This document shows, piece after piece, positions 32,123-40,036 of a stretch of 64,000 nucleotides of DNA; within the stretch, counting starts at the first letter, position 1, and each line of letters begins with the position of its first letter. A program made the position numbers and the translations under genes. The notes under the pieces are model-generated. The model had not been told where the DNA came from. It saw nothing but the letters and a program-made list of their open reading frames with translations, and did not search any database. The DNA lies in the IMG/VR virus record IMGVR_UViG_3300049001_000044, positions 248,001 through 312,000 of that record, one strand, 5' to 3'. This stretch comes from a virus.

Positions 32123-34786
32123 GTTGTGGGACTCCTCTGTCTTTTTGGGTTTGGTGGCATTTTCTTCATCATCGTCTTCTTCCTCTTCATCGTCGGTGCC
32201 AGATGGTGGTGGTGGTGGTGTTTCGTCATCATCGCCCTCTTCAGGAGGAGTGTCATCATCGCTTGGTGCTGCAACTTCACCGCCTACGACTTCATCATCG
32301 TTGTCAGTGTCGTCAGTCGTATCGTCGAGTTCAGATGTGGTGTCATCCGACGAAACGGCGTCTGGATTATCTACCTCGTCCGGCGTGGTGTCAGCGGCAG
32401 GTTGATCTTGGACATCAATGTTGTCGTCGTCGCCAGGTGAACCGCCTTCATCATCGTCGTCAGAAAAGACCGTGGTGTCGATACCAGAATCAGTGGTCTC
32501 GCCTGCCGGCTCAGGAGTTGACTCGTAGTCTTCTTCCTCTTCTTCCTCTTCCTCGCCATTCTGTTTGATGTCGCCCAAGTTGATGACTGGGTTAACTGAA
32601 GGGGTAATATCGGTGTTCGTGTCGGTAACCTCTGCGCTGGCATTGGCGTCACTAGCTACTGGATCGCTAGAACCCTCGACGCCGGTTTCAGCATCAACGC
32701 CAACTGGGGTTTCACCAGTCGACTGGAAATTCTGTGGCCATTCAACGTCAACGATGTCAAAGGTCATTGCCAGATCGTTGATCGCTTCTTCAGCATCGTC
32801 GGTCTCACCAAGTTTCTGCGACAGAGCGTCTTCAAAGCCGTCGGCTTGGGTGGCATTGACGTAGACCTTTGCGATCGAGCCATCATCCATCTCCAGACCG
32901 AAAGCAACGGTGTCAACCTCATCGTTTAACTCGTGCGCCTTGTCAAGGTAGCGAGTAACGTCCGCGTCAGTCACGTTGTCACCAACGCTTGCGTTGTTTC
33001 TCAGCTGTTTGAACTCGACATCGTTCTGGGCGCTAACCGTATCATCGACGTCAGTAGCATTTTGGTTCATGACGTCGAACTCTACCAACTGCAGAAGAGA
33101 TTCATTTACGCCAGGCTTTGCGAATTTCTTCTTCACGACGAAGGTTCGCTTACGCTTGACAATGTTCTTTCCAGACCCGATTGATTGTGGAAGCGGTGCG
33201 ATAGCATCCGCTCCTGTTGTTGCTGGCTGCTGCGGAACGACACCAGCGGGAACACCGCTTGGTGCAACGTCTTCCTCGCTCAATGCCTTCAGCAAGCTGA
33301 ATGATTCTTTCACTTTATCGCTCCCTTTGAAAAGCGATTGGATAGTTCTACCGTACAGCGACATGATGAGTTCAGCCGGGGTCTCCGACTTATCAACAGC
33401 CTGATCAATCAAGTTGATGTCGCGCTTAATCTCTGCGAATGCAGTGAGGGTGCGCTTGATCACGGTAGGGGACAGTCCGATCTCTCTCCCAGTCTTTAAC
33501 TTTAGTTTGTAGGTGTCAGCTTCAGCCTTGAACTTGTCAACGATCTCATCTACTTCTTCGATCGTATTCTGCAGAATGGCTGAAACCTTTTGGCGCATCG
33601 CTGGGAAACTCTGGATGTGAGTCACCTTTGCGATATTTTCGGCGGTCTCTTGGGGAGTCGCGCCTTTGAACTTAGCGATGGTCTTTCGTGCGGACGAAGA
33701 CACCGCCAATTCTCGGATGCCCAGCAAACGGGCAATACGAATCTTTGCTTGACCAAATGCACCACCTCGCTTATCTAGTGGGGCGTCTTGATCGTCAGTA
33801 ACAACCGGTCCACTCGCTACATCGCGAATGGAATTGTTGAAGCTATTAAGTGCAGTGAACACGTCGCGATCAACCAACTTCACTTGGTCGCCGGTGTCGG
33901 GATCACGAAGTATCACACCTTCAACGCCGGTGTCTTCGCTTGGATCCAGCTCGTCTGCTTGGAGTTGTGGCTTGATCTTCCTGACGTAGTTGTTCAGTAG
34001 GATTTCCTTGATGGGCAGCTTATAAGTCTGAAGGATGACGCTAAGGATTCGCTCCCTTTCCGCCTTCATCTTCTCCCTACCTGCCTTCTCAACACTACCT
34101 AGCTTAACCTCTGCGACCTCTTTGTTGGTCATATCAGAGTACGTGGCGTTTGACTTGCGTAGGAACTTTTCCAGCTCCTTCAACTTCTTCAGTGCGTCGG
34201 CGGTGTTCACCTTCGAATTGTCGACTGGGCGAACCTGCGTAAACTCCCACTGCAACTGTTCCTCGTTGTATTGGAGTTGGTCACCATCAGGTGAATCAAC
34301 TACCGTAGAGGTGACGTTGACAATGGTGTTGTCTAGGCGATTGCCAAGAGCGTCAACCTTCTTTGAATCGGCAGTGATGGGACGAAGGATGACGATGTAA
34401 TTCTTACCATCCATGTCATATGTGACGGTGTTCGGTTGACGACCGAAGAGAACTTCAATCTCGACGATATCACCAACAGCGAGAACCTTGAGGATGGTTT
34501 TCTTAACCTGTTCCAGGGCTAGGTGAGCAGCGCGGAATCCATTGAAGGCAGCGATAACTGGATAGTCGTCTACGGAGTAGAATCTACCGTTGCGCTTACC
34601 CTTACCTTCTCGCGAAGTGAAGAAGCCCTTCTCATCGACGCCGATCCATAGATTCGCGCCATCGAGCTTCTCAGTAGCAACCTTGCTCTTGAGATTCTCT
34701 ACGGTGTCGATAAATTTTTCTAGTGGCAGATCCTCGAGATGGGCGATGCCCTCTCTGATCACTTCGCCTTTTTGAATTCTGCTCAT
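31025..34786 (-). CDS. Ligase-type nucleotidyltransferase fused to acidic and C-terminal domains (1253 aa)
   Basis: Residues 1-310 look like an ATP-dependent nucleic-acid ligase core: motif I T-E-K-L-D-G-A-N (Lys40 as adenylated residue), S-R-E-G-K-G (58-63), I-V-E-I-E-V-L-F (motif III-like), E-G-V-I-L (289-293, motif IV) and Q-V-K-L-V (301-305, motif V). A helical region (310-500) follows, then L-S-E at 502-504 and Q-L-V-E at 566-569. About 690-880 is a very acidic D/E/T/P run. From 889 a helical C-terminal protein begins, itself starting with an internal-protein-like leader. It has a leftward late promoter. Probably a fusion of two ancestral genes; substrate unknown. Confidence 0.6.
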   Translation of the reverse strand: MSRIQKGEVIREGIAHLEDLPLEKFIDTVENLKSKVATEKLDGANLWIGVDEKGFFTSREGKGKRNGRFYSVDDYPVIAAFNGFRAAHLALEQVKKTILKVLAVGDIVEIEVLFGRQPNTVTYDMDGKNYIVILRPITADSKKVDALGNRLDNTIVNVTSTVVDSPDGDQLQYNEEQLQWEFTQVRPVDNSKVNTADALKKLKELEKFLRKSNATYSDMTNKEVAEVKLGSVEKAGREKMKAERERILSVILQTYKLPIKEILLNNYVRKIKPQLQADELDPSEDTGVEGVILRDPDTGDQVKLVDRDVFTALNSFNNSIRDVASGPVVTDDQDAPLDKRGGAFGQAKIRIARLLGIRELAVSSSARKTIAKFKGATPQETAENIAKVTHIQSFPAMRQKVSAILQNTIEEVDEIVDKFKAEADTYKLKLKTGREIGLSPTVIKRTLTAFAEIKRDINLIDQAVDKSETPAELIMSLYGRTIQSLFKGSDKVKESFSLLKALSEEDVAPSGVPAGVVPQQPATTGADAIAPLPQSIGSGKNIVKRKRTFVVKKKFAKPGVNESLLQLVEFDVMNQNATDVDDTVSAQNDVEFKQLRNNASVGDNVTDADVTRYLDKAHELNDEVDTVAFGLEMDDGSIAKVYVNATQADGFEDALSQKLGETDDAEEAINDLAMTFDIVDVEWPQNFQSTGETPVGVDAETGVEGSSDPVASDANASAEVTDTNTDITPSVNPVINLGDIKQNGEEEEEEEEDYESTPEPAGETTDSGIDTTVFSDDDDEGGSPGDDDNIDVQDQPAADTTPDEVDNPDAVSSDDTTSELDDTTDDTDNDDEVVGGEVAAPSDDDTPPEEGDDDETPPPPPSGTDDEEEEDDDEENATKPKKTEESHNMTFGQQFKSKLLTEKKAPKKVEDKEEVQSAAEAATLPAEVTKLLQSFPNRGSKAMVVLLYLLGAPIEAMTLKKADLRKSVAEASDKFLKDSQFRNWVNRLTEELMKANTSPQEATLHDELGNAMQKMILEIMQKVGLPESVERLGRATLRTALRSRAKLANSNAKIRQYLKMVAEQLGIDAVTGDLKEAVKNVKYRIEIPATASKLRALSAAKKEDAIFGEEEGDDSFIQNQTVVTVDSITVKGNTIYVLPALDLDPEDVASGQPKLQKAFDRWCAQFERRKVTEAGPAMAAQAAAPAQGEETGNEWVDEIMKLAASLGIPETLLDYRRKQTELAVKQKRQQMQNYALVLRNIKKLNAIIGSNQK

Positions 34787-34811
34787 AATCTGGTATGTGT
34801 ATTCAACGGGT

Positions 34812-34819
34812 TATTTATT
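34812..34819 (-). promoter_or_regulatory. T4-type late promoter box (leftward)
   Basis: Reads AATAAATA leftward, 26 nt upstream of the 34786 start. Confidence 0.5.
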
Positions 34820-34842
34820 GACCGAACCAGTCTAGCGGAAAT

Positions 34843-34860
34843 GAGGAGCCGAAGCTCCCC
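34843..34860 (-). terminator. TTCG-loop hairpin after the helicase operon
   Basis: Leftward GGGGAGC, TTCG, GCTCCTC, then ATTTCC; it ends the helicase-containing transcript before the late promoter of the next gene. Confidence 0.6.
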
Positions 34861-34865
34861 ACCTC

Positions 34866-35075
34866 TTACGATCCCAACTCTTGCTTGACGATCGCAGCCA
34901 GCTCCATGTCGATCTGTCGAATAGCTGCTTCAGTCTTCAAGGCGGCTTCCCTTTCCTTCTCCAACTCAACCTGCCATCGATGCCGAAGAGCGACCAAGTC
35001 CTGCACTTGCTCACTGAACTTGGAGAGTGAGTAGCTGGTGTCGTCGATGATGATCTCAGAAATTTGTTGAACCAT
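34866..35075 (-). CDS. Small coiled-coil protein, DUF6447-like (69 aa)
   Basis: It begins with two short strands (ISEIIIDDTSYSL), then a helix with S-E-Q-V-Q-D-L-V-A-L and a heptad-rich end (EKEREAALKTEAAIRQIDMEL). The I-x-I-D-x-x-x-Y-x-L... L-x-x-L pattern is what I recall for DUF6447, a small phage/bacterial family of unknown function; not searched. One nucleotide separates it from the helicase, so it is co-translated and might be a replisome accessory. Confidence 0.55.
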   Translation of the reverse strand: MVQQISEIIIDDTSYSLSKFSEQVQDLVALRHRWQVELEKEREAALKTEAAIRQIDMELAAIVKQELGS

Positions 35076-35076
35076 C

Positions 35077-36414
35077 TTAACCTCCCGTTTGGAACAAGTT
35101 CATTACGTCGTTACCCTTCTTCTGTCCGCCAATCGCGATCGGTGTTTCAGGGATAACGACTTGACGCTTACCAGGAACCTTCAGCTCTTGCTTCTTGCCA
35201 GCCCTCGAAGAAACAACCAGCGATACTGGATCCCAACCAAGTCGTACGCTTGCACCAACACCGCCAGAGTTACGGGACTTCAAGATGTCGTACTGGATTT
35301 CGCCTTGCGACCGCATCAGATCATCTTGCTTGATACCAATCACGTAGTCAGAAGTGTTGATCTTGGAGATACCACCCTGAATGTGCGATTGATTCAGCTT
35401 CTCTGCTTCGATAGCTGCACGACCCAGCTGAGCTGCAGAAACCATGATGCAGTTGTAGTCAAAGCCCAGCGAACGAATCTCCTCTGTGACGTACTTATCC
35501 TTGATGAAGAGATTGTCAAGGGAGATGTTGTGAGTGGTGCCCATGATGTCGATGTAGTCGACGATGATGAAGTCAGGACGGAAACCATTCGCTTGTTCCA
35601 ACTGTTGGAGATAAGCTTGGATGGTGTGGATGTTGGTACGATTCTCTGCAAATCGCTTCACGAAGAATCTTCCGTAGCCCTTTGCACCAGCTTTCTCAAC
35701 CGCTGCTGCGACCTTGTGCATGTTCTTCAGCAGATCAGCCTGGCTGATCGCGGACACCATCGAGTCTAGACGTTTCGTCACCACGCCTTCGGCCATCTCC
35801 AATGTGATGTAGATGCCGTTAAGACCTTGCTTCAGGAAGTTGTGGGCCAAGTTCAACATGTTCATCGACTTACCACCGCCTGAGTTAGCGAGGAACGTGA
35901 TGAGTTCTTGTCGAGCCAGACCGCCACCGATCAGCTCGTCAATCTCTGGAAGACCAGTGCTGATGCGTGATTGCGTCTGCAAAGTTGCTTCAAGACGAGC
36001 GGTTGGATCGGCGAAGTAATCGATACCAATGTCCTTCTGCAGGCCAGTGGTAATGGCGTTCTTCAAGTTCTCAATAATGGCGCCCATGTCACCCTTCTTC
36101 AAGAGCTCTGGGCCAGCCAAGATCGCTTCAGTCACCGCACTATCGCGGCAGAACTTTTCGATCTCTTCACTGATGTATGTTGTCTCTGCACGAGAGATGA
36201 CGCCAACATCATCCAACAGTTGGCCAGTTTCGGCACGGATGATTTGGATCTTTGGTACGTCTTTGTATTGGTTGAAGTAGTCGCTGAGGAACTTGACGGT
36301 CTTCTTCAGCGATGGGTCAAAATAGCTGGGCTTCAGGAGACCGGCAGTCAGTGCCATGAGGTCTCGGTTTGCGCACAGCGCGGAGAGGATCAGTCTTTGC
36401 TTTTCAATATCCAT
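35077..36414 (-). CDS. 41: Replicative DNA helicase, DnaB/gp41-like
   Basis: A 445-aa RecA-fold hexameric helicase (T4 gp41 is 475 aa). Walker A is N-S-G-G-G-K-S (177-183), Walker B D-F-I-I-V-D-Y-I-D (281-289), and a glutamate switch lies in TLEMAEG (~204-210), followed by a K-x-R-N/S-x-G-G-V-G motif near 370 typical of DnaB motif H4. The N-terminal ~130 residues are the helical DnaB-N-type domain. It unwinds DNA ahead of the polymerase and recruits primase. The primase gene lies just upstream with one small gene between, so the primosome is encoded together. Confidence 0.9.
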   Translation of the reverse strand: MDIEKQRLILSALCANRDLMALTAGLLKPSYFDPSLKKTVKFLSDYFNQYKDVPKIQIIRAETGQLLDDVGVISRAETTYISEEIEKFCRDSAVTEAILAGPELLKKGDMGAIIENLKNAITTGLQKDIGIDYFADPTARLEATLQTQSRISTGLPEIDELIGGGLARQELITFLANSGGGKSMNMLNLAHNFLKQGLNGIYITLEMAEGVVTKRLDSMVSAISQADLLKNMHKVAAAVEKAGAKGYGRFFVKRFAENRTNIHTIQAYLQQLEQANGFRPDFIIVDYIDIMGTTHNISLDNLFIKDKYVTEEIRSLGFDYNCIMVSAAQLGRAAIEAEKLNQSHIQGGISKINTSDYVIGIKQDDLMRSQGEIQYDILKSRNSGGVGASVRLGWDPVSLVVSSRAGKKQELKVPGKRQVVIPETPIAIGGQKKGNDVMNLFQTGG

Positions 36415-36423
36415 GTTTTACCT

Positions 36424-36684
36424 TTAGTTGTCTTCGTCTCGCCACATAGCTCTGTTGCAGAGCTCTTTGTATGTAATGTTCTCTCGCTTCATGGCATGTT
36501 CAAGGAGCGCATTCAGTTGCTCCAACAAGTTGTATGAAACGAGTGGCCACTCCCTGCTCATGATGGTGATCTCGTCGTGGATACGAAACACCTCCATCAC
36601 AGGAGAATCAACCGTGAGCTTGGAGATGTGAGTGTAGAGAGTGTCGTCGTTTACTTCGTGTCGTTGAAAGATCAGTCGTCTCAT
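36424..36684 (-). CDS. Unknown small protein between primase and helicase (86 aa)
   Basis: Unrecognised. A beta start (RRLIFQRHEV) leads into helices (WPLVSYNLLEQLNALLEHAMKR) and an acidic end WRDEDN. It overlaps the primase stop by ATGA and is 10 nt from the helicase, so it is made stoichiometrically with them. In T4 the helicase loader gp59 is larger and unrelated by eye; a small replisome adaptor is a reasonable guess only. Confidence 0.6.
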   Translation of the reverse strand: MRRLIFQRHEVNDDTLYTHISKLTVDSPVMEVFRIHDEITIMSREWPLVSYNLLEQLNALLEHAMKRENITYKELCNRAMWRDEDN

Positions 36685-37664
36685 TTGCAGTTGAAGGCGA
36701 TGGCCAGCCTTGCTGAGGCTTCGTCAGCAGGGATGTTCTTGATGAGTTGTCGGGCTGTCCAGGAACGGCCAAAGCGTTGTACGGATTTGTTTAGATCGGC
36801 GGCTCCATCTGGAGCGAAGGTGATATCCCAGCCAGCTCGAATGACAGAGTCAGCAAAGCTGGCCCCGTTCTTGTCCTTGTCGATGACGAACACCAACCTA
36901 CGGTTCGTCTTAGCAAGCAACTCCACTTTTGCTTCACTGAGCTTGCTGCCCAGCACTGCGATGCCGTTGAACATCATCGCATCGAAGATGCCCTCACATA
37001 CGAGGAGAGGAGTTGGTGAGTAGCTTTGGAGCTGGTCGAAATTGAAGATGACCGCGTCGCGAGACACAATCGCGTTGTCGTACCGCTTCTTCTCATTTGG
37101 GTCGATGCTACGTGCTTGCCAGTAAATGAGATTGCCATTGCGATAGAAGGGGACAATCACTCGATCCTTCATGCGTGGATCGAGCGAGAAAAAGAATTGG
37201 TATTTGTCGAAGTCGATGCAGCGATTGACGAGGTAATCGACGATGCGTTCTTGCAAGTCTAACCCTTCGTCTGTCTCACCAAGCTTGAAGGACTTCAGTG
37301 GGAGTTTAACCGGAGGAGTGGCGGTGTTCACCTTCTGCAGTGCGCCTAAGGTGATCTTGCCGGTCTCCTCCTTCTTGTTGAAGAACGCCGAGTTGACTAC
37401 AGAACTGATGGAGGAGTCGTCGACGCCGAACGCATTCAAAATGCGTCGCATGCTCTTACTCATCTCACCACTGTACTCCTCGTACTTCCCTGTCTTACCA
37501 CAGTTGAAGCACGAGTATCCTACAGCACCACCGTCAAACTTGAATCCACCACGATCCTTGTAGTCATGGCAGAGGACACACTTGCAAGTGTACCAGCCAG
37601 TAGACGTCGGACGTAAGTTGATGGACTCGAGTATGAGGTCTTCGAGTTTCTGTTGTTTAATCAA
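36681..37664 (-). CDS. 61: DNA primase, gp61-like
   Basis: A 327-aa protein (T4 gp61 is 342 aa). The N-terminal zinc finger has Cys27, 29, 32 and Cys52, 55 with an intervening F-K-F-D strand, and binds the template. The Toprim domain shows V-C-E-G-I-F-D-A (~207-214, catalytic Glu) and V-F-V-I-D-K-D-K-N (~245-252, metal-binding Asp pair). It makes RNA primers with the helicase. The start has ATCTTGATTA upstream with no strong Shine-Dalgarno, so expression may be weak, as fits a primase. Confidence 0.9.
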   Translation of the reverse strand: MIKQQKLEDLILESINLRPTSTGWYTCKCVLCHDYKDRGGFKFDGGAVGYSCFNCGKTGKYEEYSGEMSKSMRRILNAFGVDDSSISSVVNSAFFNKKEETGKITLGALQKVNTATPPVKLPLKSFKLGETDEGLDLQERIVDYLVNRCIDFDKYQFFFSLDPRMKDRVIVPFYRNGNLIYWQARSIDPNEKKRYDNAIVSRDAVIFNFDQLQSYSPTPLLVCEGIFDAMMFNGIAVLGSKLSEAKVELLAKTNRRLVFVIDKDKNGASFADSVIRAGWDITFAPDGAADLNKSVQRFGRSWTARQLIKNIPADEASARLAIAFNCK

Positions 37665-37709
37665 GATGAGGACAGAATTAAGAGGTTAACGCTGTCCTCC
37701 AAAACCAAC

Positions 37710-38336
37710 TTATAGTCGGTCAGACTCTAGCGATTTGATGTTCTTCAAGACGCTAATCGTGTAACGATTAGTGCGGGGATTTTTGGATTTGGCACCGTGA
37801 GGACCTAAGTTAAATGCTAGTGCCAACTTAGCTATTGTAACATAGCCTAGCCGGCTTAAAACTAGCGTGTACTTAGACGCGACTGATGCATTGAATCGTT
37901 CGTCATTCTTCAACTTGGAGATGACCTCCTTATCCGACTTTCCGCGGAAGCCAAATTCTTCCCAGAGAGATGGATAAGCCCGCAGAGCTTCACGCGCCGC
38001 GACCAATTTGATTTGAAAGATTCCGTAGCAATCACTTCCTTTACGGAGCTTGGTTTCCCCAGCATTGGTTTCCTGCAAGAGGAGACCTTGAAGAAGCTGC
38101 GGGTGTTCATGCCCATCGTCCTTCGCTACTTGGTAGACCATCGTGAGCAGCTTGGCCTGGTGTTCGCTAAAACGTTTGGACAGGTTCAAAGAAAATCCAT
38201 CAGGAACGACGGTCTCAGGTGCAACATCTGTGACAGGCGTAGTGGTGGACGCGATGACAGGAATCACAGTAAGTGAAGATGTGATTCCAAATGAAAGCGC
38301 TGCAACGAGCGCTAGAGCGGAATTGCTCCATTTCAT
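37710..38336 (-). CDS. Secreted lytic-transglycosylase-like protein (208 aa)
   Basis: The start at 38336 is chosen because AAGGAGCCTTACCT precedes it. Residues 1-30 are a signal sequence (MKWSNSALALVAALSFGITSS). The C-terminal domain resembles SLT-type muramidases: LLQGLLLQETNAGETKL (catalytic Glu in Q-E-T), C-Y-G-I-F-Q-I-K (the G-x-x-Q motif) and L-A-F-N-L-G-P-H-G near the end. Unlike the lysis hydrolase it has its own export signal, so it may open or edit the wall during lysis or act in the periplasm. A late box lies 236 nt upstream. Confidence 0.7.
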   Translation of the reverse strand: MKWSNSALALVAALSFGITSSLTVIPVIASTTTPVTDVAPETVVPDGFSLNLSKRFSEHQAKLLTMVYQVAKDDGHEHPQLLQGLLLQETNAGETKLRKGSDCYGIFQIKLVAAREALRAYPSLWEEFGFRGKSDKEVISKLKNDERFNASVASKYTLVLSRLGYVTIAKLALAFNLGPHGAKSKNPRTNRYTISVLKNIKSLESDRL

Positions 38337-38372
38337 AGGTAAGGCTCCTTTCCTTGTGTCATAACACATACG

Positions 38373-38466
38373 CTGGAGCTTACTAGAAGCGCCCAGAGGT
38401 GTTAGGACCGTTAAGATGATAGCTTCATCATCATTAAGCAGCAGGACCTCTGGGAGGTCCTGCTGC
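38373..38466 (+). ncRNA. Dispersed pseudoknot-like intergenic element, copy C
   Basis: A perfect 11-bp stem (38438-38448 with 38456-38466) has loop TCTGGGA. The loop plus flank ACCTCTGGG (38446-38454) is complementary to CCCAGAGGT at 38392-38400, so loop pairing would make a pseudoknot, with a small hairpin (GATGATA...TCATC) between. At its left edge (38373-38387) is the 15-nt reverse complement of the right edge of copy A. Confidence 0.5.
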
Positions 38467-38496
38467 GAGGCGGTGGTCTACTTTCGATTTAGAGAG

Positions 38497-38556
38497 CAGA
38501 GCTTCGTTTTTATATTGCCCAGGTTGCACGACCGAAGACTCCGACGGTCTCTGAGC
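38497..38556 (+). ncRNA. Diverged fifth copy of the pseudoknot-like element
   Basis: GGTCTCTGAGC at 38546-38556 is identical to the core of copy D. Upstream CAGAG (38497-38501) can pair with CTCTG in the core, and GACCG...CGGTC forms the adjoining hairpin. It follows copy C by about 30 nt. Confidence 0.3.
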
Positions 38557-38571
38557 TTGCTGCTTGACAGG

Positions 38572-38579
38572 TATTTATA
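38572..38579 (-). promoter_or_regulatory. Exact T4-type late promoter box (leftward)
   Basis: TATAAATA on the minus strand, with a long (~235 nt) leader to the transglycosylase-like gene. That leader contains the two pseudoknot-like copies on the opposite strand. Confidence 0.6.
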
Positions 38580-38630
38580 TGCTTTGCAGTGAGTACATTT
38601 TAACAAAATGATAACCTGGCGAAAACTGCG

Positions 38631-38657
38631 CAAAATAAAAGGGCCCGAAGGCCCTTT
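38631..38657 (-). terminator. Intrinsic terminator (leftward)
   Basis: AAAGGGCC, loop, GGCCCTTT, followed leftward by TTATTTTG, after the 38694-40294 gene group. Confidence 0.8.
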
Positions 38658-38693
38658 GTAAACTGAGTGCTTAGGAGTTAGAACGACAGTATC

Positions 38694-39416
38694 TCATTCA
38701 CCTTCGTAATCGGCGCGGGTACCACTGCGCCAGCTGCTGGTGTCTACGACGAAGTATTTGTCGTCACTTGGGATGTCTTGGCCTTCATCGTCTTCGGATC
38801 CAGTCACGTAGATGAGAACCGAATCTGCATCTGGGCATTTAGCAATTTCGATGCCGTGAACGGTCTGTCCCTCAGCATCGAGGTAGTAGGTAACAGATTC
38901 AAAGCTACCCTGTTCCCAGTCAGAATTTTCAAGCATGTCCTTTTCATCTGGCTGTTCCTTGTAGAATGCATCCAGATGCTGCTGGAGATTTTTGCCCTCG
39001 TAGCTTGCACCAGCCGATTCGTTTAGGCCATCTTCAGTGAGAAGCTTCTCCATTGCGGCCTCGATGTCTTTCGCTTCATCGCCTGTCAGTTCCTTGATGA
39101 GCGTGACTTCTGCCTGGTAAACAGCTTCACCAGCCATGAGGTTGAAGTTGTCCTCATCGTCCTCGTCATGGTCACTCACCAGCTCGAAAGTAGCCCCGCC
39201 AATTGGGCGAAGGAGATGGTTGATTTCCTGCTCGATGTCTTCCCCGTGCTCGGGGAAGTCATAACGAACTCCCCACGTAATTCGATTACCTTCCACGTAA
39301 GGATCAGCCCCTTGAGCACCTCGTACGTCCAGCGTACGCTTGACCGCTTCCAAGATCAGTGCTTTGACGTCAGGCGCACCTTCTTTCAGTGCCATCAGTT
39401 CTTTGATCAGTTGCAT
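38694..39416 (-). CDS. Acidic protein with L-x-E leader (240 aa)
   Basis: It begins MQLIKELMALKE-G, an amphipathic 12-residue leader ending L-x-E, then a second candidate (A-L-I-L-E-A at 20-25). The body is strongly acidic, mixed alpha/beta, with stretches such as DHDEDDEDN (~100) and SEDDEGQD (~210). No enzyme motif is seen. It is one of three consecutive small genes with the same kind of leader (next at 39420 and 40037), separated by 3 and 14 nt. A packaged internal protein is the working idea. Confidence 0.65.
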   Translation of the reverse strand: MQLIKELMALKEGAPDVKALILEAVKRTLDVRGAQGADPYVEGNRITWGVRYDFPEHGEDIEQEINHLLRPIGGATFELVSDHDEDDEDNFNLMAGEAVYQAEVTLIKELTGDEAKDIEAAMEKLLTEDGLNESAGASYEGKNLQQHLDAFYKEQPDEKDMLENSDWEQGSFESVTYYLDAEGQTVHGIEIAKCPDADSVLIYVTGSEDDEGQDIPSDDKYFVVDTSSWRSGTRADYEGE

Positions 39417-39419
39417 TGG

Positions 39420-40022
39420 TTACTCCTCTTCTTCGTTGTGGAATGAATCTTCGGATGGTGGAAAGCTGAGATGCACCGCATAGCCGCCATCCTCCATACC
39501 CTCGTCATCGGGGATGCCGTCCATGAGGGATAATTCCGTGTCACCGTGCATGGCAATCATGTCATTAAACCACGAATGGAAATGTTCCATCTTAGTTTTT
39601 CCTTCTGCCTCGGTGACAGCACGGACCCACAGGTGCGCTTCACGCTCTTCAGGGTCTTCGAAGTCGATAGAGATTACTGCATCACCGGATTCATGCTCAA
39701 CGTACATATCCCCTCCAGGATGAGATTCATTCACTGACTCAGTAGTCATCGCCTCGACTTTCGTCTTGAACTTCTGCAGGCTGGTCGAATACACTGGACG
39801 ATTCTTGTCACCATCCATGTCCTCATCAATATCAGAGAGGAAGTACACCAGGTCATCTTCGATTTTCTGCACGCGGAGAATATCGCCAGCTTGATGGCCT
39901 GCGTTGATACGACCTTGGTCGTACGCGCTCGCAATGAAATTCTTGGTGACTGTATAAAGGCTACCCTCTTTGATACTCGCGCTGGCCTCAGATAGGGCCA
40001 AAAGTTGTTTCAACAGTTCCAT
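39420..40022 (-). CDS. Acidic protein with L-x-E leader (200 aa)
   Basis: It begins MELLKQLLALSE-A, very like its downstream neighbour. Residues ~20-85 are beta-rich (GSLYTVTKNFIAS, DILRVQKIEDDLVYFLSDIDED), perhaps a small SH3-like barrel. The C-terminal half is acidic and ends in EEEE. Another possible site, VNE-S, lies at ~98. The ribosome binding site is AACAGGAGTAAGT. Confidence 0.65.
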   Translation of the reverse strand: MELLKQLLALSEASASIKEGSLYTVTKNFIASAYDQGRINAGHQAGDILRVQKIEDDLVYFLSDIDEDMDGDKNRPVYSTSLQKFKTKVEAMTTESVNESHPGGDMYVEHESGDAVISIDFEDPEEREAHLWVRAVTEAEGKTKMEHFHSWFNDMIAMHGDTELSLMDGIPDDEGMEDGGYAVHLSFPPSEDSFHNEEEE

Positions 40023-40036
40023 ACTTACTCCTGTTT

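Noticed and set aside
38500-38570. tRNA-like fold in the 38.5 kb gap
   Set aside because: Hairpins are present but there is no acceptor stem, no T-loop consensus (GGTTCGANTCC) and no CCA; it fits the dispersed element better. No tRNA gene was found in the window by eye.
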